Source: Cytophagaceae bacterium
Lineage (GTDB): Bacteria > Bacteroidota > Bacteroidia > Flavobacteriales > Flavobacteriaceae
Reading direction: 5' to 3'
Length of the DNA stretch: 64,000 nt
Assembly: GCA_002710685.1 (NCBI GenBank)
Contig: PALD01000064.1
Coordinates: 62,001-126,000, forward strand
Below the pieces are notes generated by a model, which saw only the letters and a program-made list of their open reading frames with translations, searched no databases and had not been told where the DNA came from. The position numbers and the translations under genes were made by a program. Positions 8,488 to 16,077 of the stretch are shown here, piece after piece (the first letter of the stretch is position 1; each line of letters starts with the position of its first letter).

Positions 8488-9792
8488 TTATTTTCTTAAA
8501 TCCTGTAGCAGGTTTTCAACGGCGCTGTGGCTTACCTTGTTTTTTTTGAAATACGCTACTGCGGTGGTTTTCTCGGTGGGGGTGGCATTGAACTGGTTGA
8601 GGATGTTCATGAGGTGCATTTTCATGTGTCCCTTCTGGATCCCGGTGGTGGTAAGCGATTTTATGGCCGCAAAATTTTGTGCCAGCCCGGCAACGGCCAC
8701 TATTTTCATGAGTTCCCGTGCATCAGGGTTGCCCAGCATTTCCAGGTTTACCTTAACCAGGGGGTGTAACTTGGTCAATCCGCCCACGGTGCCCAGGGCC
8801 AGTGGCACATCAATTGAAAAGTGATATATATCATCTTCTATCTTTGCCTGTGTTAAGCTTTTATAAGTACCATCTTTTGCGGCGTATGCATGCACGCCAG
8901 CCTCAATGGCCCTAAAATCGTTGCCGGTTGCGATGATAACTGCATCAATACCGTTCATCACGCCCTTGTTGTGGGTAACCGCGCGATAGGGCTCAATCTG
9001 AGCTATCTTTACGGCTTCTACAAACTTCTTTGCAAAAACGTGTGGGTCGATTGCCGGGTCGTCGCTAAGGTCTTCTACAGGGCAGCTCACGGTGGCGACC
9101 ACGCGGCAATCTGGCAAGTAGTTAGAAAGAATGCTCATGATGACCAGGAGCTTCTGGCCAGGGTATGCTTTTTCAAATTCCCGTTGCAGCGTTGTGGCAA
9201 ACTGTTCCAGGCAGGAGTTGATAAAATTGGCGCCCATGGCGTCCAGTGTCTCAAACGTGCAATGCAGTTGAAAGTATTGCGGTAATGTCTCGGTCTTGTC
9301 CTTGAGCTCAATATTCAAGATGCCACCCCCGCGCGCTTCCATTTTTTCGGTGAGGGAAGCGGTGTCTGCAAATAATTGTGCTTTAATGGTGTTGAAAAAT
9401 TGTGCAAGCTCAGTACCAGGCAGCGAACATTCAAAATGTACGTGGCCTATTTTTTCGGTGCTTATTACTTTTGCTGTAAAGCCCCCTCGCTGCATCCAGT
9501 ATTTTGCAGCCTTGCTGGCCGCGGCAACAACGCTGCTTTCTTCAATAACCATGGGGATGGCATAATATTGACCATTGATAAGAAAATTAGGCGCGATGCC
9601 CAGGGGCAGGTAAAAGTTAGAAAGTGTGTTTTCAATAAATTCATCGTGCAGCTGTTGCAGCTGTTGATCTTCATTCCAGTATTGTTTCAGGATGTTTGTG
9701 GCCTGGGGATTGTGCTGGAGGTAGTTTTGCGCAAGCCAGTTTATCTTTTCTTCTTTTGACAATCGGGAAAAACCCTGGATAGTTCTTTGCAT
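8488..9792 (-). CDS. mvaA: Hydroxymethylglutaryl-CoA reductase, class II (degradative type)
   Basis: A 434-residue cytosolic enzyme interconverting HMG-CoA and mevalonate. Class II marks are present: PMVIEESSVVAAASKAAKYW with the catalytic Glu at about 84/85, DAMGANFINSCLE, THNKGVMNGIDAV with the catalytic Lys, GNDFRAIEAG with the Asp, GTVGGLTKLHP, and the late catalytic His in QKGHMKMH. Although the class is called degradative, in Flavobacteriaceae it feeds isoprenoid synthesis by the mevalonate route, which fits the GHMP kinase downstream. ATG start at 9792. The upstream minus-strand sequence has TATCTTTA (9819-9826), a weak -7 box. Confidence 0.95.
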   Translation of the reverse strand: MQRTIQGFSRLSKEEKINWLAQNYLQHNPQATNILKQYWNEDQQLQQLHDEFIENTLSNFYLPLGIAPNFLINGQYYAIPMVIEESSVVAAASKAAKYWMQRGGFTAKVISTEKIGHVHFECSLPGTELAQFFNTIKAQLFADTASLTEKMEARGGGILNIELKDKTETLPQYFQLHCTFETLDAMGANFINSCLEQFATTLQREFEKAYPGQKLLVIMSILSNYLPDCRVVATVSCPVEDLSDDPAIDPHVFAKKFVEAVKIAQIEPYRAVTHNKGVMNGIDAVIIATGNDFRAIEAGVHAYAAKDGTYKSLTQAKIEDDIYHFSIDVPLALGTVGGLTKLHPLVKVNLEMLGNPDARELMKIVAVAGLAQNFAAIKSLTTTGIQKGHMKMHLMNILNQFNATPTEKTTAVAYFKKNKVSHSAVENLLQDLRK

Positions 9793-9844
9793 TATATGGA
9801 TGGAAAATTACAGGGGATAAAGATACTTATTTTAGGTTTTCTTG

Positions 9845-9896
9845 TGGCAAATTGAAAATCTGGCAGAAATGTGATTTAAAATGGCACTATCGTTGA
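9845..9896 (+). promoter_or_regulatory. Clustered TGGCA boxes upstream of dipeptidyl peptidase IV
   Basis: TGGCA occurs at 9845, 9861 and 9882. The last forms TGGCAC-TATCG-TTGA (9882-9896), resembling a sigma-54 -24/-12 element except that the -12 C is A. This lies in the 192-bp gap 9793-9984, which otherwise shows nothing recognisable. Confidence 0.2.
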
Positions 9897-9984
9897 GGAC
9901 TTTACTTCATTTAACAGCAAAAGCCGCTTTTTTTCAGTTAAATTTTAGTAAAATTGGCGGTCACTTTTACAAGCGTTGATATAT

Positions 9985-12156
9985 ATGAAAATCAAAACTC
10001 TTCTGGTTGTTGCATTTCTGGTAGCGGCCTTTAGTTCTACTGCACAAAAAAAACAGATTACACTTGAGGAAATTTGGGACGGCACCTTCCGTATGGAATA
10101 CCTGGACAGGTTGCACTCCCTTGCAAATGGCAAGGAATATTGTGTGTTGAATACAGATAGGGAATCGCACACGCGTACCATTGATGTGTACAGTTATGAA
10201 ACCGGAGAAAAGGTAAGGACACTGCTAAGCAGTGCAGACCTGGATGGCATCAATTACTTTTTGGGATATAATTTTAGCCCTAATGAAGACAAGCTACTGT
10301 TGAGCACAAGGATTACCTCGATCTACAGGAGGTCTTCACTGGGAGAATACTATGTATATGACCTGAAGAGCAAATCACTCACCAAGGTGGCTGATGAAAT
10401 GATACAGGAACCCACCTTCTCGCCAGATGCCACAAAGATAGCATATGGCCTCAACAACAACCTGTATATAAAGGACCTCGCCACCGGTCAGACCACGCAG
10501 ATCACCCAAGATGGAGAGAAGAACAAGATAATCAACGGTATTACAGATTGGGTTTATGAGGAAGAGTTTTCATTTGTCCGCGCTTTTGACTGGAATGCTG
10601 ATGGAGACAAGATTGCCTTTATACGCTTTGATGAGACCGATGTGCCCGAATTTACCATGGACATTTATGGCAAGGAGCTTTACCCCAGGGAAGAAACCTT
10701 TAAATATCCCAAGGCCGGTGAGAACAACTCAAAGGTCAGCCTGCATGTTTATGACCTTGCGGCAAAATCCACAAAACCGGTAGACCTTAGCGCATTTGAA
10801 GATTACTACATCCCCAGGATAGAATGGACAAAGGATGCTGATGTGCTCAGTATACAGACCACAAACCGCAAGCAGAACAAACTGGACCTGTTGTTCATAG
10901 ATGGTAATAGCCTTACGGCGAAAAAAATATTGACAGATAGTGACGATGCCTATGTAGATGTGACCTTTGACCTCACCTTCCTGGACGATGACAGTTTTAT
11001 ATGGACCAGTGAAAAAGATGGCTGGAACCATATCTACCACTACGATAAAACCGGAAAGCTGAAAAGCCAGGTCACCTCCGGAGCTTGGGACGTGACCCAG
11101 TATTATGGTTATGACCCTAGATCGGGCAGGATATTCTATCAAAGTTCAGAGAACGGTTCAATCAACAGGGGCGTGTATTCCATCAAGCTCAACGGAAAGA
11201 GCAAGAAGGAACTGTCAGTACAACCGGGGACAAACGATGCTGACTTTAGCGGTGATTTTACCTATTACATCAATAGTTTTTCTGACGCTGAAACGCCTTG
11301 GGTCTTTACCCTGCACCGTGCAAAAGACGGTAAGTTGGTTCGCAAGATCAAGGACAATAAAGCCCTGCTAGATCAGCTTGCAGGTTATAAAACTTCAAAA
11401 AAGGAATTCTTTACCTTGCCCATTGCTGGCGAAGACCTCAACGCATGGATGATAAAACCGGCAGACTTTGATGAAAGCAAGAAATACCCCATGTTCATGA
11501 CGCAGTATTCTGGGCCAGGTTCTCAAAGTGTGGCAAACAGCTGGGCCGGTACAAACGACTACTGGTTTCAAATGCTGGCGCAGGAGGGTTATATCATAGT
11601 ATGCGTAGACCCGCGGGGAACAGGCCTCAAGGGGCGCGATTTTAAAAAGGTGACCCAGCTGGAGCTGGGTAAATATGAGGTGGAGGACCAGACCGCTGCC
11701 GCAAAATTACTGGGAGAACGACCATACATTGATGCAGACCGTATAGGCATCTGGGGATGGAGTTATGGAGGCTTTATGAGCAGTAACTGCCTTTTTCAGT
11801 CACCTGATACCTTTGCGATGGCAATCGCAGTCGCACCAGTGACCAGTTGGAGGTTTTATGATTCCATCTATACAGAGCGGTACATGACCACCCCGCAGGA
11901 AAATCCCTCAGGATATGATGACAACTCACCATTGAGCCATGTTGATGGACTTAAGGGGAAATTCCTTCTTGTGCATGGTAGCGCTGATGACAATGTCCAT
12001 TTTCAAAACTCGATGCGCTTGATAGAAGCACTGGTACAGGCAAACAAGCAGTTTGACTGGGCGGTCTATCCAGACAAAAACCATAGTATCTATGGCGGTA
12101 ATACACGATTGCATTTATATACCAAGATGACAGATTTCATCAAGGAGAACTTATAA
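9985..12156 (+). CDS. Dipeptidyl peptidase IV (S9 family prolyl dipeptidase)
   Basis: A 723-residue secreted serine peptidase that removes X-Pro dipeptides from peptide N-termini. A signal peptide (MKIKTLLVVAFLVAAFSSTAQ) supports the ATG at 9985 over the in-frame TTG at 9976. The first two thirds form the DPPIV beta-propeller, including DWVYEEEFSFVRAFDW, whose Glu pair binds the substrate amino terminus. The C-terminal alpha/beta hydrolase carries the nucleophile in GWSYGGF, the Asp in HGSADDNVH and the His in PDKNHSIYGG. It precedes two peptide transporters by 7 bp, which makes a dipeptide production and uptake unit likely. Confidence 0.93.
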   Translation: MKIKTLLVVAFLVAAFSSTAQKKQITLEEIWDGTFRMEYLDRLHSLANGKEYCVLNTDRESHTRTIDVYSYETGEKVRTLLSSADLDGINYFLGYNFSPNEDKLLLSTRITSIYRRSSLGEYYVYDLKSKSLTKVADEMIQEPTFSPDATKIAYGLNNNLYIKDLATGQTTQITQDGEKNKIINGITDWVYEEEFSFVRAFDWNADGDKIAFIRFDETDVPEFTMDIYGKELYPREETFKYPKAGENNSKVSLHVYDLAAKSTKPVDLSAFEDYYIPRIEWTKDADVLSIQTTNRKQNKLDLLFIDGNSLTAKKILTDSDDAYVDVTFDLTFLDDDSFIWTSEKDGWNHIYHYDKTGKLKSQVTSGAWDVTQYYGYDPRSGRIFYQSSENGSINRGVYSIKLNGKSKKELSVQPGTNDADFSGDFTYYINSFSDAETPWVFTLHRAKDGKLVRKIKDNKALLDQLAGYKTSKKEFFTLPIAGEDLNAWMIKPADFDESKKYPMFMTQYSGPGSQSVANSWAGTNDYWFQMLAQEGYIIVCVDPRGTGLKGRDFKKVTQLELGKYEVEDQTAAAKLLGERPYIDADRIGIWGWSYGGFMSSNCLFQSPDTFAMAIAVAPVTSWRFYDSIYTERYMTTPQENPSGYDDNSPLSHVDGLKGKFLLVHGSADDNVHFQNSMRLIEALVQANKQFDWAVYPDKNHSIYGGNTRLHLYTKMTDFIKENL

Positions 12157-12163
12157 TAAAAAT

Positions 12164-13726
12164 ATGGCACATACAGCACAGCTTCCTAGACAAAAAGAAT
12201 TATTTGGGCATCCGGTAGGACTTTACATTTTATTTTTCACGGAAATGTGGGAACGTTTTTCCTATTATGGGATGCGGGCGCTTTTAGTGCTGTACATGAC
12301 GACATCTACTGTGCTGGGGGTAGATGATAGAGGTGTGGGGCTAGGTTGGTCAGATCAGGAAGCATTGGCTCTTTATGGATGGTATACCATGCTTGTTTAT
12401 GTGGCTTCCATACCGGGAGGCATGATAGCGGATAAACTCATTGGCCAGAAAAAAGCCGTCCTTATAGGGGCCATCGTATTATGTATCGGTCACGGGGTAC
12501 TCGTATTGACAGATGTATGGGCATTTTATACAGGGCTTGGTCTAGTTATAACTGGAGTGGGGCTCCTAAAGCCTAACATTTCAACAATGGTGGGTGGATT
12601 GTATAAAGAAGGTGATATCAGACGTGATAAGGGATTTAGTATTTTTTATATAGGGATAAACACAGGTTCCCTTTTGGCTACGTTAATCATTGGGTTTGTG
12701 GTAGCTGAATATGGATGGCATGCTGGTTTTGGCCTTGCGGGTATTGCAATGCTTTTTGGGTTATTTGTTTATTTATATGGGCAAAAATATTTAAAAAATG
12801 TAGGCGGTCTCCTTAAGGTTGAGAAGGCAGAAGATGAAATTTCCTATGGAAAACTCTATGGTGGTTTATTTAAATCTGCAATGCCACTTACGGTCACGGG
12901 GATTTTAACGATCTTTTCATTCGTTGGATGGTATTTTATGGGATGGGGTTATGGATTGCTGTTTTTATTTATAACGGCTATTGCCGCACTTATGATGATG
13001 ATCTATAAAGATTTGCCAACAAGGATTTTTAAAGATCGCTTTATGGTTTTATTGCTTTCCTTTATAATGACCATTATATTTTGGGGAGCTTTTGAACAAG
13101 CTGGGGGGTTAATGAATTTATATACTGATTCTAAAACAGACCGGATGCTTTTTGGATGGGAGGTTCCCACGGTAATGTTTCAAAGTTTAAATGCCGGCTT
13201 TATTATCATTTTTGCAACTATCGTGGCAAACTTTTGGGCAAAGCGAAAACTTAAAGGAAAAGAAGCAAGTTCAATCTTGAAAATGGCAATGGGTATCATT
13301 ATAATGGGATTTGGATTCTTGTTTATGGTTTTTGCTGTAATGGAATTTGAAAAATCCGGTTCTTCAAGTATGTTATGGCTAGTGTTTGCCTATCTGTTCC
13401 ATACTTTGGGAGAACTTTGTATTTCGCCGGTAACGTTATCCTTTATTACAAAATTAGCACCTGTTAAATACGCTTCTTTGCTTATGGGGGTCTATTTTGC
13501 GGCTACTGGTCTTGGCAACAAGGTAGCTGGTATCATCGGAGAGTCGGCTAGTGAATTTGGAGAATACTCTGTTTTCTTGGGGATCTTAGTATTTACATCT
13601 ATAATAGGTGTTATATTTATTTTGGCATTAAAGCCTTTAAAAAGGCTTACCCACGGAGCAGAGGACAACGAACGTGAAATTTTAGAGCAGGAAGAATTTG
13701 AACTTGCAGATCCTGATATTAATTAA
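12164..13726 (+). CDS. POT/PTR2 family proton-dependent di/tripeptide transporter
   Basis: A 520-residue inner-membrane MFS protein with about 14 helices. It holds the POT signature ExxERFxYYG (EMWERFSYYGMRALLVLY, about residues 26-43), GLLKPNISTMVGGLY, FSIFYIGINTGSL, and a late FHTLGELCISPVTLSF motif. These proteins import di- and tripeptides with protons. It follows the dipeptidyl peptidase by 7 bp and precedes a second POT gene by 19 bp, so it should take up the dipeptides released by that enzyme. The gene looks somewhat richer in A/T-ending codons than its neighbours. Confidence 0.92.
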   Translation: MAHTAQLPRQKELFGHPVGLYILFFTEMWERFSYYGMRALLVLYMTTSTVLGVDDRGVGLGWSDQEALALYGWYTMLVYVASIPGGMIADKLIGQKKAVLIGAIVLCIGHGVLVLTDVWAFYTGLGLVITGVGLLKPNISTMVGGLYKEGDIRRDKGFSIFYIGINTGSLLATLIIGFVVAEYGWHAGFGLAGIAMLFGLFVYLYGQKYLKNVGGLLKVEKAEDEISYGKLYGGLFKSAMPLTVTGILTIFSFVGWYFMGWGYGLLFLFITAIAALMMMIYKDLPTRIFKDRFMVLLLSFIMTIIFWGAFEQAGGLMNLYTDSKTDRMLFGWEVPTVMFQSLNAGFIIIFATIVANFWAKRKLKGKEASSILKMAMGIIIMGFGFLFMVFAVMEFEKSGSSSMLWLVFAYLFHTLGELCISPVTLSFITKLAPVKYASLLMGVYFAATGLGNKVAGIIGESASEFGEYSVFLGILVFTSIIGVIFILALKPLKRLTHGAEDNEREILEQEEFELADPDIN

Positions 13727-13745
13727 GAGCTAGAGACCGGTCATT

Positions 13746-15488
13746 ATGGCTACATCTTCTACAGAACAATTCTTTAAAAATCCGGTGTTGGGACATCCTG
13801 CCGGATTGTTTGTTTTATTTTTCACAGAAATGTGGGAGCGTTTTTCATATTATGGAATGCGTGCGCTTTTGGTTTTGTTTTTAACCTCTTCACTTTTTGA
13901 TGAAGGCTGGGCATGGCCCCGGGGGCATGCGCTTTCATTGTATGGTACATATACTTCCTTGGTATACCTTACGCCAATTTTAGGAGGATATATCGCAGAT
14001 AAGATAATAGGCTACCGTAACGCCGTAGTAGTGGGGGCGCTGCTCATGACCTTGGGTCACGCATGTATGGCCTTTGATACGCACTTTGCTTTATATCTTG
14101 GACTGTTTTTCCTTATCACGGGAAACGGGTTCTTTAAACCTACAATGACATCTATAATCTCGCAGATGTATGAGAACCATGAACACAAGAAGGATGGAGC
14201 TTATACCATTTATTATATGGGTGTAAACGCTGGTGCTTTTCTGGGTATTTTACTCTGTGGTTATCTGGGCGAGCAATGGGGTTGGCATTGGGGCTTTGGT
14301 CTTGCCGGTATATTTATGTTTGCAGGAATGCTACAGTTTTATTTTGCACAGAATATTTTTGGGGATGTGGGCAAGAAACCAGCTACAAGTGACCAGGTTA
14401 AAGCTTATGTGGATTCTTCCATTAAACAGAACCCATTTTTAAAGATAGATAAGGTATTTATAGCAATCAGTGCGCTTATAGGTCTTGTGTGGATCATCAA
14501 CGACCCTATGTCAAAAATTGGAGGAATAGATGTCTTCAATTTTGATATAGGTCCGCTATCGGGAAGCAATTTTATGATATTCCTTGCACTTGCCATTTTT
14601 GTGGTTCTTTTGGTTTCAAGGATAGTTCGTTATACCCCCATTATTCGGGATCGAATGATTGCAGTAGCGATCTTTGCATTTTTCACAATATTTTTCTGGG
14701 CAGCTTTTGAACAGGCGGGAGGTTCAATGACCATTTTTGCAAATGATTATACAGATCGTGTTCTTGAGGGCAGTGCCGGTAATATATTTAGGATTGCAAA
14801 TACGTTGATCACAATCATCCCTTTAGGTGTTATTACCTGGGTTTTATGGATGTTGTTCAAGCAAACTTTTGCTAAGTACAGACTGGCCAATATAATTCTG
14901 GGCACCAGTTTTTTAATTATCTGGGCATTGGTGTTGACCATGCTCTATGAACAGTATACTGCAGAATCCCCTGAAGTCCCTGCGTCTTGGTTTAGCGTTT
15001 TGAATTCTTTGTTTATCATAATATTCGCGCCATTGTTCTCTAAGCTCTGGGAAAGTAAGTACAATCCCAGTGTTGCTGTAAAATATGGAGTAGGGCTTAT
15101 ATTGCTGGGGGTTGGTTTTGCAGCCCTGGCATATGGCGCAAGTGATATCCCGCAAGGGGCTAAAGTTGCCGCGGTAAGTATTGTATGGTTGATCCTCGCA
15201 TATTTCTTTCATACAATGGGGGAGATTTGCCTGTCTCCCGTAGGGCTTTCGTATGTAAGTAAATTAGTTCCAGGGAGGATGATTGCCATGATGTATGGTG
15301 TTTGGTACTTGGCCATCGCAATAGGAAATAAATTGGCTGGAAGCACTGGTGGGATGATCGATCAAATTACGGCTGAATATTCCCTATCCACTTTTTTCTT
15401 GCTTTTCTTCTTCATCCCGGGGGGTGCCGGTATTCTAATAATCCTATTGCACCCATTGTTGAAAAAACTGATGCACGGCATACATTAA
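13746..15488 (+). CDS. Second POT/PTR2 family peptide transporter
   Basis: A 580-residue paralogue of the preceding gene, with the same opening (HPAGLFVLFFTEMWERFSYYGMRALL), the GNGFFKPTMTSIISQMY loop, and FHTMGEICLSPVGLSYVSKL near the end. It carries a longer insertion (about residues 205-300) between the two helix bundles. Clear but partial similarity to its neighbour points to an old tandem duplication, so the two may differ in peptide preference. Start ATG at 13746; 4 bp separate its stop from the longest frame of the thioredoxin gene. Confidence 0.92.
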   Translation: MATSSTEQFFKNPVLGHPAGLFVLFFTEMWERFSYYGMRALLVLFLTSSLFDEGWAWPRGHALSLYGTYTSLVYLTPILGGYIADKIIGYRNAVVVGALLMTLGHACMAFDTHFALYLGLFFLITGNGFFKPTMTSIISQMYENHEHKKDGAYTIYYMGVNAGAFLGILLCGYLGEQWGWHWGFGLAGIFMFAGMLQFYFAQNIFGDVGKKPATSDQVKAYVDSSIKQNPFLKIDKVFIAISALIGLVWIINDPMSKIGGIDVFNFDIGPLSGSNFMIFLALAIFVVLLVSRIVRYTPIIRDRMIAVAIFAFFTIFFWAAFEQAGGSMTIFANDYTDRVLEGSAGNIFRIANTLITIIPLGVITWVLWMLFKQTFAKYRLANIILGTSFLIIWALVLTMLYEQYTAESPEVPASWFSVLNSLFIIIFAPLFSKLWESKYNPSVAVKYGVGLILLGVGFAALAYGASDIPQGAKVAAVSIVWLILAYFFHTMGEICLSPVGLSYVSKLVPGRMIAMMYGVWYLAIAIGNKLAGSTGGMIDQITAEYSLSTFFLLFFFIPGGAGILIILLHPLLKKLMHGIH

Positions 15489-15525
15489 AGGCATGCTTTT
15501 TGCCCTGGTAAGTAAAAAATTGAAC

Positions 15526-16074
15526 ATGAGGCTGTTTCTTTTTATCGGGATTGTTTTTGGCGCAAGCCTAACCTTGCATGCTCAAGAAGTTGAGTGGATG
15601 GCTCTTGAAGAGGCCCTTGCTGCACAAAAGAAAAAGCCTAAGAAAATCATCATGGATGTGTACACCACCTGGTGCGGCCCATGCAAGATGATGGATAAGT
15701 TTACTTTTGCAAACCCAGATGTTGCCCGCTATATCAATGAAAATTTTTACCCCGTGAAGTTCAATGGTGAGGGCAATGACACCATCAAGTACAAGGGCAA
15801 TAAATATAGGAACCCGTATTATGACCCCAAGAAGGCAAATACCAGGAACAGCCCCCATCTTTTTGCCTATTCGCTGGGGGTAAAGGCATATCCATCGCTG
15901 GTATATTTTGATGAAAGTGGCGATGTCATACAGGCAATCCCCGGTTATCTTGAGCCCAACGAACTAGAACTTTTCCTCAAGCTGATCAACACTGATGACT
16001 ATAAGAAGATAACCACGGCAGAAGCCTGGGAGGAGTATCAAGAAAATTTTGAACCGCAATTCAAAACGGAATAA
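15526..16074 (+). CDS. Secreted thioredoxin-fold protein
   Basis: A 182-residue thioredoxin-like protein with a signal peptide (MRLFLFIGIVFGASLTLHAQ), which favours ATG 15526 over the upstream in-frame ATG 15493. The redox motif WCGPC lies near residue 46 (DVYTTWCGPCKMMDKFTF), followed by the cis-proline region YPSLVYFDESG. It is therefore a periplasmic thiol-disulfide protein, related to DUF255/thioredoxin_7-like proteins. Last gene of the peptidase-transporter run, followed by a strong terminator lying inside the convergent comEC gene. Confidence 0.85.
   Translation: MRLFLFIGIVFGASLTLHAQEVEWMALEEALAAQKKKPKKIIMDVYTTWCGPCKMMDKFTFANPDVARYINENFYPVKFNGEGNDTIKYKGNKYRNPYYDPKKANTRNSPHLFAYSLGVKAYPSLVYFDESGDVIQAIPGYLEPNELELFLKLINTDDYKKITTAEAWEEYQENFEPQFKTE
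15559..15568 (+). repeat. Dispersed mini-hairpin GGC-GCAA-GCC
   Basis: Preceded by five T, inside the signal-peptide codons of the thioredoxin gene. Confidence 0.55.
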
Positions 16075-16077
16075 GAC

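Noticed and set aside
12164..15488. Horizontal transfer of the two POT genes on the basis of A/T-rich codons
   Set aside because: Hydrophobic membrane proteins use T-rich codons, and both genes sit in a coherent operon; the compositional signal is too weak.
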